From Streptomyces hygroscopicus (lineage in GTDB: Bacteria; Actinomycetota; Actinomycetes; Streptomycetales; Streptomycetaceae), in NCBI RefSeq assembly GCF_026168105.1, contig NZ_LBMW01000052.1, forward strand, positions 1 to 51,198: a stretch of DNA of 51,198 nt. The letters are read 5' to 3'. The notes beneath the pieces were generated by a model. The model was given only the letters and a program-made list of their open reading frames with translations. It made no database searches and had not been told where the DNA came from. Numbering within the stretch: the first letter of the stretch is position 1; each line of letters starts with the position of its first letter. A program made the position numbers and the translations under genes. Shown here piece after piece: positions 42,501 through 50,048 of the stretch.

Positions 42501-42702
42501 CGGCGTCTGCCCGCAGATGGATACGGCCATACAAATCGGCCCGACCGGAAAGAAGTTGCTGCCTCTGACGGTCAAGAAACGCGGCGCCTGCTCCTGCATC
42601 GAGCGGTCACGTGCACTGAGGTGAGCCGGGCACTCGACCGAGCGGTTGAGAGCCTGGCGGGAGCGAGTGAGGATTAGGTGGCTGCCGCCTCGGCCGCTGT
42701 CG
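42499..42702 (+). repeat. Repeat copy D: 3' end of the radical SAM gene with a frameshift
   Basis: Begins TGCGGCGTCTGC (CGVC of the host protein), then 68 bases identical to copy A. One inserted A at ~42579 shifts the frame; the following ~35 bases again match A almost exactly. The small ORF after it is cut by a stop (TAG at 42675). No full gene precedes it, so it is a displaced end. Confidence 0.88.
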
Positions 42703-43255
42703 GCACGTGGGCGTCACCCGGGCTGCCCGGTGTGTGACCGCGGCTTTCCTGCTGCCCCTGTGCTGTTGCGCGGGGGAGTGGCCCGGCGTTGGAATCGAGT
42801 GTGAGGTTCTTCGGCAGTGCCGTGTCGGCCGGCCGCCGCGCTCCAGGCACAGTGGGCGGCCGAAAGGTCTGCCGTCGGCCGACTTTTTGCGGCGAAGCCG
42901 AAAGCCGGTGATGGTGGTGCTGACGGGGTTGGTGGTGGTGTCGATCACCGTCACCGTGCCGACGGTGTAGTGGGCGACGTAGACGCTGCCGGCCGTGGCG
43001 GCCCGGGCCGGGGACGAGGCAACAACCCGGCAGGGCCAGCCCCGCCGGCGCCGCCATGCAGACCCTCAGCCATGCTGCGCAGGGCCATGGCCGTTGCTCA
43101 CGGTTCTTGCGGCCTGGAACCCGATGCGACCCGGTGCCTTCTCTCGCGACTGATCACCCGCACCTCCGCGTAAGGAATTAGGAGGCGGCTTTCGGCGGCC
43201 ACGCCGATGGCACCGACGACAAGCCGGGAAGCACCCAGCGTGATCGCCGGTCAGA
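42703..43255. other. Gap after copy D with gene debris
   Basis: About 550 bases without an intact gene. The only recognisable content is the beta-propeller fragment at 42905-43010 on the minus strand. The remaining open frames are Arg/Pro/His-rich shadows. Confidence 0.55.
42905..43010 (-). pseudogene. YVTN-type beta-propeller fragment
   Basis: The minus strand reads SVYVAHYTVGTVTVIDTTTN then PVSTTITGF, one blade of a YVTN/40-residue beta-propeller. Flanking blades are missing and the frame degenerates on both sides, so it is a remnant of a secreted or surface protein gene. Confidence 0.55.
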
Positions 43256-43912
43256 TTAGGTGGCGGCCGGGCGATTTCGGAGGTTTGAAACGTTCAGGTC
43301 GGCCGTCGTGGTGTGCTCTTCATCAGGCCAGGCATCGCCCTGGATCCTCGCGTGGAGATGCTCGTCGTGCCAGCCATCGGCATGCAGGAGAGCGCTGCGC
43401 ATCGTCCCCTCGAGAGCGAACCCGGCCCGTGTGGCAACCCGGCAGGAGGCTGTGTTGGCCACGGAGTGGGTGATGCGCAGCCGGTGCAGGCCGAGAACGT
43501 CCAGAGCCCATCGGCTCACGCGGATCGTCGCGTCGACCATGGCCCCACTCCCACGAGCGGCGGGGAGCAGCCAGTACAGGAACTCGGCGCTGCCGCCTTT
43601 GAAGTCCATGTCACCCAGGCCGATGAGGCCCACCGGATGGTCGTCATCGACCCGTTGGATGGCCCAGACCGCCGCTTCTTCCGCCTCCCAACGCCGGCGC
43701 CAGCGCGCGATCCTCGCCTGCGCATCGTCGATGGACAGGAGCCCCGGACGGTTCCAGTGCTGGATGCCCGGATCGCGACTGGAGTCCACGAGTACCTGGG
43801 CGTACTGCGATTCCCACGGGCGTAGACGCACACCGCTCGCGAGCTGGAAGACGGGTTGCTCGCTCTGGCTCATTCGGCCTGCGGGGACCACGGGAGGTAT
43901 CGAAGCGATCAT
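43256..43912 (-). CDS. GNAT-family N-acetyltransferase
   Basis: 218 residues from ATG 43912; an internal ATG at 43873 is an equally plausible start, and neither has a good Shine-Dalgarno sequence. RimJ/RimL-like pattern: VRLRPWESQYAQVLVDSSRD, HPVGLIGLGDMDFKGGSAEF, LYWLLPAARGSGAMVDATIR (acetyl-CoA site), ITHSVANTASCRVATRAGF. Substrate unknown. It is not closely similar to the GNAT at 40924. It lies between the debris after copy D and the arsenic genes. Confidence 0.83.
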   Translation of the reverse strand: MIASIPPVVPAGRMSQSEQPVFQLASGVRLRPWESQYAQVLVDSSRDPGIQHWNRPGLLSIDDAQARIARWRRRWEAEEAAVWAIQRVDDDHPVGLIGLGDMDFKGGSAEFLYWLLPAARGSGAMVDATIRVSRWALDVLGLHRLRITHSVANTASCRVATRAGFALEGTMRSALLHADGWHDEHLHARIQGDAWPDEEHTTTADLNVSNLRNRPAAT

Positions 43913-44274
43913 CGATACATCGTCTCAGTCCGGCGCCCGACGCGCCTACGCGAGTCTTACGAGATGGTGACCTGGCCGGTGAACTCTGCTTTCTCCACCG
44001 CCTCGTGCGTCACGCTGGGTCTGCCCGCTGTCGAACACGCAGGGCGTTGCCGCGGCGTAGGGAAGCGGCTGTCGCGGAACGGTGGTGCCCCGGGGGCAAC
44101 TCCGGGGCACTGCCCGGCGGTGCGCACGCGGTCGTGCACTTCATGCCGCCTGCCCAACTGTTGCTTCACACGATTCCGAGGGATACGCCACGGGGTGTTG
44201 CCGCCGCCGGTGACACTGCGAGCCAGATGCCGAGCGGCGCCATGGCCCATGGCACCCGGAACGGATGTGTCCGG
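43913..44274. other. Intergenic stretch between GNAT and arsM
   Basis: About 360 bases. A minus-strand frame (43957-44250) is open but has no recognisable content. I find no terminator, repeat or gene I can support. Confidence 0.45.
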
Positions 44275-45168
44275 TCAGTTTCGGCAGCCGCAGCCGGCTG
44301 CCGTCTTCGCCGCGCTCACGCCGACGGTCGGATCTGCGGACGTTTCGGCATCGGTGCAGCAGGCGTTGACTCCGCAGCAGGTGCCGGCCGGTGTGGGCGT
44401 CCGGGTGCCGGCGTCGCCTGCCGCGGGCTTGGTGGCGCGGACGACGGCCGAGTGCATGCCGTCGGCGACCTCGTGGGCCGGGGTGATCTCGACGTTCGTG
44501 AACCCTGCCGCCAGGAGGCCTTCGCGGTACTCGGTGAAGGAGAGTGCGCCTGCGATACAGCCGACGTGGTCGCCGCGCTCGGCGCGTTGACCGGGTGTCA
44601 GGGAGTCGTCCGCGACGATGTCGGACACCCCGATCCGGCCACCCGGCCTGAGGACGCGGAAGGTCTCGGCGAAGACGGCGGGCTTGTCGGTGGACAGGTT
44701 GATGACGCAATTGGAGATCACGACGTCGATGGTGTCGTCGGGCAGCGGGATCGCCTCGATCGTGCCTTTGAGGAACTCGACGTTCGTCGCGCCCGCCTGC
44801 TCGGCGTTGGCCAGGGCGAGGGAGAGCATTTCCTCGGTCATGTCGAGCCCGTACGCCCTGCCCGTGGAGCCGACGCGGCGGGCGGAGAGCAGGACGTCGA
44901 TGCCGCCGCCGGAGCCGAGGTCGAGGACGCGTTCTCCCTCGCGGAGGTCCGCGACGGCCGTGGGGTTGCCGCAGCCGAGAGAGGCGGCGACGGCCTTCAC
45001 GGGCAGAGCGCCGCGCTCGTCGGGTGCGTAGCGGGCGGAGCCGAAGTTCTCGTCCACCTCGACGGGCTCCGGTCCACAGCAGGCGGTGCCGCCTTCGGTG
45101 ACCTTGACGGCTGCTGCCGCGTAGCGGAGGCGGACGGATTCACGCAGGTCCCTGGACTGCTCGGGCAT
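44275..45168 (-). CDS. arsM: Arsenite S-adenosylmethionine methyltransferase
   Basis: 297 residues, ATG at 45168 with CAGGAG upstream. The SAM-binding motif is VLDLGSGGGIDVL. Three conserved arsenite-binding cysteines are at 66 (SLGCGNP), 154 (ISNCVINLS) and 204 (HVGCIAG), with ArsM-like spacing. It methylates arsenite to mono-, di- and trimethylated forms. The C-terminal ~45 residues form a Thr/Ala linker with CCGVNACC and CGC clusters, which may bind As(III). It is divergent from arsR and so likely controlled by it. Confidence 0.92.
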   Translation of the reverse strand: MPEQSRDLRESVRLRYAAAAVKVTEGGTACCGPEPVEVDENFGSARYAPDERGALPVKAVAASLGCGNPTAVADLREGERVLDLGSGGGIDVLLSARRVGSTGRAYGLDMTEEMLSLALANAEQAGATNVEFLKGTIEAIPLPDDTIDVVISNCVINLSTDKPAVFAETFRVLRPGGRIGVSDIVADDSLTPGQRAERGDHVGCIAGALSFTEYREGLLAAGFTNVEITPAHEVADGMHSAVVRATKPAAGDAGTRTPTPAGTCCGVNACCTDAETSADPTVGVSAAKTAAGCGCRN

Positions 45169-45214
45169 GAGTCACTCACTCCTGGAAGACAGGGCATGGC
45201 GGTGCCCCGGCGGC

Positions 45215-45238
45215 TTGTATCGATGTTCGTCTATGCAA
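45215..45238. promoter_or_regulatory. Candidate ArsR operator in the arsM-arsR intergenic region
   Basis: TTGTAT and ATGCAA end a 24-bp imperfect inverted repeat in the 107-bp gap between the divergent genes. ArsR/SmtB repressors bind such AT-containing palindromes and release on As(III). The match is loose, and the surrounding promoters are not clearly recognisable. Confidence 0.35.
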
Positions 45239-45275
45239 CCTTGCGCTCTGAATTGAAAAACGTCAACATAGAGGC

Positions 45276-45653
45276 ATGTCGAAACAAGAGCTTGAGGTCC
45301 TCGGCCAGGACACGGACGGCGCCTGCTGTGAGAGGCTCGCTTCCGCCCCCCTGGACGAAGATCGGGCGACGGAGCTGGCCGGAGTGTTCAAGGCTCTGGG
45401 GGATCCGGTGCGGCTGCGGCTGCTGTCGATGATCGCTTCACGGGACGGCGGTGAGGTGTGCGTCTGTGAGCTGACGCCCGCCTTCGACCTGTCCCAGCCG
45501 ACGATCTCCCATCACCTCAAGCTGCTGCGCCAGGCGGGCCTCATCGACTGCGAACGGCGCGGGACGTGGGTCTACTACTGGGCGCTGCCCGAGGCCCTGG
45601 CCCGGCTGGCCTCGTTCCTGACCGTCCCGCAGAGCGCCGGGGCAAACGCATGA
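45276..45653 (+). CDS. arsR: ArsR-family arsenic-responsive repressor
   Basis: 125 residues from ATG 45276. Winged helix-turn-helix with LGDPVRLRLLSMI and the recognition helix SQPTISHHLKLLRQAGL. The metal site EVCVCELTP holds the As(III)-binding Cys pair; further Cys occur near the N-terminus (GACCERL). It should repress the divergent arsM and its own operon until arsenite binds. It overlaps the aquaglyceroporin gene by 4 nt (ATGA), so translation is coupled. Confidence 0.92.
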   Translation: MSKQELEVLGQDTDGACCERLASAPLDEDRATELAGVFKALGDPVRLRLLSMIASRDGGEVCVCELTPAFDLSQPTISHHLKLLRQAGLIDCERRGTWVYYWALPEALARLASFLTVPQSAGANA

Positions 45654-46393
45654 GTGCCTCGCTGGGGCGGCGCGTGGTCGCCGAAGCGGTGGGGACGGCG
45701 GCACTCGTCGCCGTGGTGGTCGGCTCCGGTATCCAGGCGACCGAGCTGTCCCGGGACGTCGGCGTGCAGTTGCTCGCCAACTCGCTTGCCACCGTTTTCG
45801 GCCTGGGCGTGCTGATCGCTCTGCTGGGGCCTGTCTCCGGCGCCCACTTCAACCCGGTGGTCACACTCGCCGCCTGGTTCACCGGCCGCCGGAGCGGTGA
45901 CGGAATGACCGCGCGGGAAGTGGCCGCGTACGTCCCCGCGCAGCTCGCCGGGGCCGTTGGGGGCGCGATCCTGGCCGATGCGATGTTCGCGGAGCCATTG
46001 GTGAAGTGGTCCACTCATGACCGCTCCGCCGGTCATCTGTGGCTGGGCGAGATCGTGGCGACCGCCGGCCTGGTCCTGCTGATCTTCGGACTGACGCGTG
46101 CCGGTCGCGCACATCTGGCCCCCGTGGTGGTGGCCGCCTTCATCGGAGCCGCGTACTGGTTCACCTCGTCCACGTCCTTCGCGAACCCCGCGGTGACGAT
46201 CGGCCGGGCCTTCACCGACACCTTCGCCGGCATCGCCCCGGCCTCCGTCGCCCCGTTCGTCGCCGCGCAACTGGTCGGTGCCGCCGTCGGCCTCGGCCTG
46301 TTGTCCGCCGTGTTCGGCCGCACCACTCCGGCGGAATCCGACGTCATCGTCCCCCACTCCGACGCCGAACTCACCGTCCCGTCCGCTCACTGA
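45650..46393 (+). CDS. Aquaglyceroporin (AqpS-like arsenite channel)
   Basis: 247 residues from ATG 45650, overlapping arsR. Six hydrophobic segments with two half-helix signatures: GAHFNPVVTLA (NPV) and SFANPAVTIGRAFTDTFAGI (NPA). This is the MIP family. In Sinorhizobium a channel of this type (AqpS) in an ars operon lets arsenite leave the cell down its gradient after arsenate reduction, replacing ArsB or Acr3. The same role is likely here because no arsenite pump gene is present. The first NPA triplet is altered to NPV, a known variation in such channels. Confidence 0.88.
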   Translation: MSASLGRRVVAEAVGTAALVAVVVGSGIQATELSRDVGVQLLANSLATVFGLGVLIALLGPVSGAHFNPVVTLAAWFTGRRSGDGMTAREVAAYVPAQLAGAVGGAILADAMFAEPLVKWSTHDRSAGHLWLGEIVATAGLVLLIFGLTRAGRAHLAPVVVAAFIGAAYWFTSSTSFANPAVTIGRAFTDTFAGIAPASVAPFVAAQLVGAAVGLGLLSAVFGRTTPAESDVIVPHSDAELTVPSAH

Positions 46394-46415
46394 ACCACTC
46401 AGGAAGACAAGGCCC

Positions 46416-46847
46416 ATGAGTACTCCCACTGCGCGCCCGTCGGTGCTGTTCGTCTGCGTCCACAACGCCGGGCGCTCCCAGATGGCCGCCGCATTCCTGA
46501 CCCACCTCGCCGGAGACGAGGTGGACGTCCGCTCCGCGGGCTCGGCTCCGGCGGACACGGTCAACCCAGCCGTGCTGGAGGCGATGAGGGAGGTCGGCAT
46601 CGACATCTCGGCCGAGACGCCGAAGGTGCTCACCGTCGAAGCCGTGCAGGCGTCGGACGTGGTGATCACCATGGGGTGCGGCGACACCTGCCCCGTCCTT
46701 CCCGGCAAGAAGTACCTCGACTGGCAGCTCGAGGACCCCGCCGGACAGGGGGTCGATGCGGTCCGCCCGATCCGTGACGAGATCGAGCAGCGCATCCGCG
46801 GCCTGGTGGCCGAGTTGGTCGATCCAACGGTGACTGGGGCTTCGTGA
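46416..46847 (+). CDS. arsC: Arsenate reductase, low-molecular-weight phosphatase type
   Basis: 143 residues from ATG 46416, preceded by AGGAAGAC. The P-loop CX5R is at 14-20 (CVHNAGRSQ). Two further Cys at 88 and 92 (MGCGDTCPV) can form the catalytic disulfide cascade; DWQLEDPAG carries the general acid. It reduces arsenate to arsenite, using thioredoxin or a mycothiol-linked system. It is the last gene of arsR-channel-arsC and supplies the arsenite exported by the channel or methylated by ArsM. Confidence 0.92.
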   Translation: MSTPTARPSVLFVCVHNAGRSQMAAAFLTHLAGDEVDVRSAGSAPADTVNPAVLEAMREVGIDISAETPKVLTVEAVQASDVVITMGCGDTCPVLPGKKYLDWQLEDPAGQGVDAVRPIRDEIEQRIRGLVAELVDPTVTGAS

Positions 46848-47170
46848 TCGGAGCAAAGGGCTGCACGGGGAGTTTGCTGTAGCTCGTTCAGGGTTTCGGT
46901 ATCGATGTGGAGTGGCGTTCTGTGATGGTCGGCCACAACTGACGAAGAGCGCCACAGTTCTTTTCGGTGACCTCAACAGGTCCGGGTCGGCGATTACTTG
47001 GCTTCGGGTACTGCAAAAAAGTGATCGCTTCTGAAAGATCAGAATTCCAGGCGGTTGGACGGTTACAGAACTGCGAAATGGCCGACCCGTTTCGATCCTT
47101 GCCCGGCTGGCAGAATCTCCCTGGGCCTTCCCACGGAAGTGCCGTGATCGCCATTGGTCGCCAGGGGGAG
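46848..47170 (+). other. Upstream region of the kinase gene
   Basis: About 320 bases, more AT-rich than the genes around it. The kinase frame is open back to 46967, but that part contains two TTA codons, which are rare in Streptomyces, and has no kinase features, so it is probably non-coding leader. A promoter is likely but not clear. Confidence 0.5.
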
Positions 47171-49105
47171 ATGATGGCAGAAGCAAGTCATTCCATTCGG
47201 CCGGCATTCGGGCCGGCCGCCGACGAGTGGGTCGTTCCCGGCTACACCGACGTCAGCGGGCTGGGCAGGGGGCGGAGCGGACGGGTGCGGATCGCCGTGC
47301 ACGCTGCGACCGGCCGGTACGTCGCGATCAAGTACCTCGATGAAGAACTGCGCCTGAACGCCGAATTCCGTACGGCCTTTCGGGCCGAGGCCAGGCTTCT
47401 CGGCAGCCTGACGTCACCTCATGTGACGCGCCTGTACGAATACGTCGAGGCGGAGCAGGGCGCCGCCATCGTCATGGAGTTGGTCGTCGGCGCGGCCCTG
47501 CGCTCGCTTTTGCGTCAAGAGGGTCCTACCGAACCCGAGGCCGCGCTGGCGGTACTCAAAGGATCCCTCCTCGGTCTGGCCGCCGCGCACGGCGTGGGCG
47601 TGGTGCACCGCGACTACAAGCCCGAAAACGTTCTGGTGAGCTTGGACGGCCGGTCCAAGCTGGTGGACTTCGGCATCTCCGTGCGCACCGGCGACCACTG
47701 CGGTTTCAGCGGCACGCCGGCGTACATGCCTCCCGAGCAGTGGGAAACAGGCACCGCCACCGCGGCCAGTGACGTGTACTCCGCCACCGTCACGTTCTAC
47801 GAGTGCTTGACCGGCCAACGCCCGTTCACCGGTGGGTCGGACCTGGAACTCGCCTACAAGCACGTCGCCGCGCCGGTGCCGATGGGGCCCGTGCCGGATG
47901 CTGTGCGTGGCCTCGTACTTCATGGCATGGCCAAGTCGCCGACGCAGCGGCCGCAGAACGCCACTGTCTTCCTGCAGGAGTTGGAGTGGGCCGCAGGGAG
48001 CGCGTACGGGCCCGACTGGGAGGAGCGTGGCCAGAGCTGCCTGGCCGCGGTGGCGGCAGCCCTGGTGCCCCTCGCGTTGTCGCGCCTCGACATCAAGCTG
48101 GTCGGGGACGCGGTGGACCTGGCCCGCACCGATCTACCTGGACGCCGTCGCGCCCGGCTGCGCGGGCGGGGGGAACTGGCCGCCGGGGCTGCTGCCTTGG
48201 CGGTGGCGGGCCTGGTGAGTCTGATGCCGGGCGGATGGGCCGGACAGGAAGAGACTCACGCCGGGGACCGGACGCAGGCCGTCACGACGCTGGACCCGCG
48301 GAACGGCAACGGACCGGCCGCCGACATGGGTACGGGTGCGGGCAAGGGACGTGCCGGCACCGGCTCCGGCACCGGCACGAGCTCCGCCGCCGGAGCCGGG
48401 ACCGCCCACCGGGATACGGGCTCCGGGGCCGGGACCGACGGCAACCCCGGGGCCGGTACCAGGGTGGACACGGCGCAGAGTGCCGCAGATACCGGCAACA
48501 GCCGTGGCGACACCAACTCCGGTTCCGGCACGGGTGACCCGGGCGGTGGCAGGGATTCGGGTGGTGGCGTCTCCGTCTCTCGAGACCCGGGCGGCAAGAA
48601 GGATTCCACCGGTGACTCCGGTGACTCCGGTACCAAGGGCCCGGGCGGCGACTCGAGGATGGTCAACCCTGGCGGTACCAAGGGCTCCGGAGGTGCTCCC
48701 GGCGTCGAACACGGCGGGCAGGACAAGTCCGGTTCGGGCACTACCCCGGACAACCCGGAAAAATCGGGGAGCAAGGGCTCGGGGACCGACTCCGGCGCCC
48801 GGACCGCCTCCGGCCACGGCGGCACGAACGCCAATCCCGACACAAATACCAAAACCAATACCAGTACGCGTACGAACACCGATACACAGGCGAACGCCCA
48901 TACCGGCACCAGCACCGGTCCGAGTACCGGCACCAGTCCGAGTACCGGCACCGGCACCGGCACCGGCACCGGTCCGAGTAGTAGCACCGGCACCGGCCCC
49001 AACAACCCCGGCAGCAACAACGCCTCCGGGGCCAGTGGTCCCGATCCATCGGGGCCGGTGACTCCACGGCAGGGAATCCCGTCCGAGGTCGTGGAACCTG
49101 GCTGA
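47171..49105 (+). CDS. Transmembrane Ser/Thr protein kinase with Gly/Thr-rich extracellular tail
   Basis: 644 residues from ATG 47171 (ATG 47174 is equivalent), right after AGGGGGAG. The kinase domain spans ~15-275 with Lys54 (VAIKYLDEE), HRDYKPEN (Asp148), DFG (Asp166) and a PPEQW activation-segment end. A helical linker leads to a hydrophobic segment (~335-352). The last ~290 residues are Gly/Ser/Thr/Asn-rich with GTGTGTG runs, presumably outside the cell. There are no PASTA domains, so the signal is unknown. The next gene, 18 nt away, encodes a membrane-anchored partner. Confidence 0.9.
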   Translation: MMAEASHSIRPAFGPAADEWVVPGYTDVSGLGRGRSGRVRIAVHAATGRYVAIKYLDEELRLNAEFRTAFRAEARLLGSLTSPHVTRLYEYVEAEQGAAIVMELVVGAALRSLLRQEGPTEPEAALAVLKGSLLGLAAAHGVGVVHRDYKPENVLVSLDGRSKLVDFGISVRTGDHCGFSGTPAYMPPEQWETGTATAASDVYSATVTFYECLTGQRPFTGGSDLELAYKHVAAPVPMGPVPDAVRGLVLHGMAKSPTQRPQNATVFLQELEWAAGSAYGPDWEERGQSCLAAVAAALVPLALSRLDIKLVGDAVDLARTDLPGRRRARLRGRGELAAGAAALAVAGLVSLMPGGWAGQEETHAGDRTQAVTTLDPRNGNGPAADMGTGAGKGRAGTGSGTGTSSAAGAGTAHRDTGSGAGTDGNPGAGTRVDTAQSAADTGNSRGDTNSGSGTGDPGGGRDSGGGVSVSRDPGGKKDSTGDSGDSGTKGPGGDSRMVNPGGTKGSGGAPGVEHGGQDKSGSGTTPDNPEKSGSKGSGTDSGARTASGHGGTNANPDTNTKTNTSTRTNTDTQANAHTGTSTGPSTGTSPSTGTGTGTGTGPSSSTGTGPNNPGSNNASGASGPDPSGPVTPRQGIPSEVVEPG

Positions 49106-49123
49106 TCACACAAGGGGTCTGGA

Positions 49124-49747
49124 ATGGCGGAGCGCGCCGAGGACCCGGGGCCGCAGTGGCGGAACGCCGACGACGACGCCTACATCGCCACCGCCCTCGA
49201 CGCCCACTGGTCCAGTAGCACGGAATCCTCGTCGACACCCGAGCCCGGAGTGGTCCGCTTCGGCCCGGGGGTCCCGCCCCTGGGTGTGGGCGACACCGCG
49301 GCCGAGGTCTGGCACGGCACCCGACCGGGCCGCCCCCAGGGCGAACGCCGCAGACGTCCGCACGGGCTGCGGAGATACCGCCTGGCTGCGGCCGTTCTGG
49401 TCGTCGTCGTGCTCTGTCTGCTCTGGCAGCGATACACGCCGGACATGCGGATCACCGAGGTGATGGCGCGCACCGACACGGTGCTCACGTGCGACAGGAC
49501 CGCCGAAGTGGTCGCCGTCGTGAGCACCAACGGACAGCCGGGCTCGATCACCTACCGGTGGAACCGCAGCGACGGCACGTCCTCGGGCCCGCTCGAGGAA
49601 CGGCTCGGCAAGGGGCAGCACGAGGCCCGCCTCCGACTGCTGTGGACCTTCCACGGCAAGGGATCCGACAACGCGACAGCACAGTTGGTCATCACCTCGC
49701 CCAGTTCGCACACGGTGTCCGCCTCCTTCACTTACACCTGCCCTTGA
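49124..49747 (+). CDS. Membrane-anchored protein with Ig-like outer domain, partner of the kinase
   Basis: 207 residues from ATG 49124. A polar cytoplasmic part (residues 1-87) precedes one membrane segment (LAAAVLVVVVLCLLW). The outer ~100 residues are beta-rich with two Cys (VLTCDRTAE and FTYTCP at the very end) that likely form a disulfide, as in an Ig-like fold. The close spacing to the kinase suggests co-expression and that it is a substrate or co-receptor. No family name is recognised. Confidence 0.75.
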   Translation: MAERAEDPGPQWRNADDDAYIATALDAHWSSSTESSSTPEPGVVRFGPGVPPLGVGDTAAEVWHGTRPGRPQGERRRRPHGLRRYRLAAAVLVVVVLCLLWQRYTPDMRITEVMARTDTVLTCDRTAEVVAVVSTNGQPGSITYRWNRSDGTSSGPLEERLGKGQHEARLRLLWTFHGKGSDNATAQLVITSPSSHTVSASFTYTCP

Positions 49748-49789
49748 GCGTGGGGGACGGTCATGAGCGGACGGTTCCGCGGCCCCTCT

Positions 49790-49829
49790 TTACGGTGGAT
49801 CTTTGCGGATTACGGTGGATCTTTGCGGA
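49790..49829 (+). repeat. Perfect tandem duplication of 20 bp
   Basis: TTACGGTGGATCTTTGCGGA occurs twice head-to-tail. It lies in the ~300-base gap between the kinase partner and the DUF2344 gene, the right edge of the accessory region. An open frame running through it (to 49968) lacks a supported start. Nothing else is recognised in the gap. Confidence 0.85.
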
Positions 49830-50048
49830 GCCGGTGCGCTGGGCGTACGGCGTGGGAGGGGCCATCGGGCAGGCCCCGGCCGACCTCGGCCGAACGCTCT
49901 TCGGCGGCCCCCGGAAGAGGCGGACGGTCTCCGTCGGGAACCTCCGGCCAGCGAGACACGTACTCTAGGTAGCAGTACGACCGCTCTCACGAAGGACTGA
50001 ACGACACTGGGCAAGCGACAGCCCGAAGGCCCGCCGCCCGCACCCGCG

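Noticed and set aside
44005..45432. 475-codon plus-strand frame across arsM
   Set aside because: It is antisense to arsM, whose motifs are clear, and has no recognisable content.
46967..47170. Earlier start of the kinase gene
   Set aside because: The upstream part has two TTA codons, no kinase features and no ribosome binding site; ATG 47171 follows AGGGGGAG.
48300..49030. Repetitive GGNACN-type sequence as a possible CRISPR or satellite
   Set aside because: It is in-frame Gly/Thr-rich coding sequence of the kinase tail, without regular spacers.
34560..49789. Integrase or recombinase gene for the cassette row
   Set aside because: No tyrosine or serine recombinase motif was found in any frame; only the IS30-like remnant is present.
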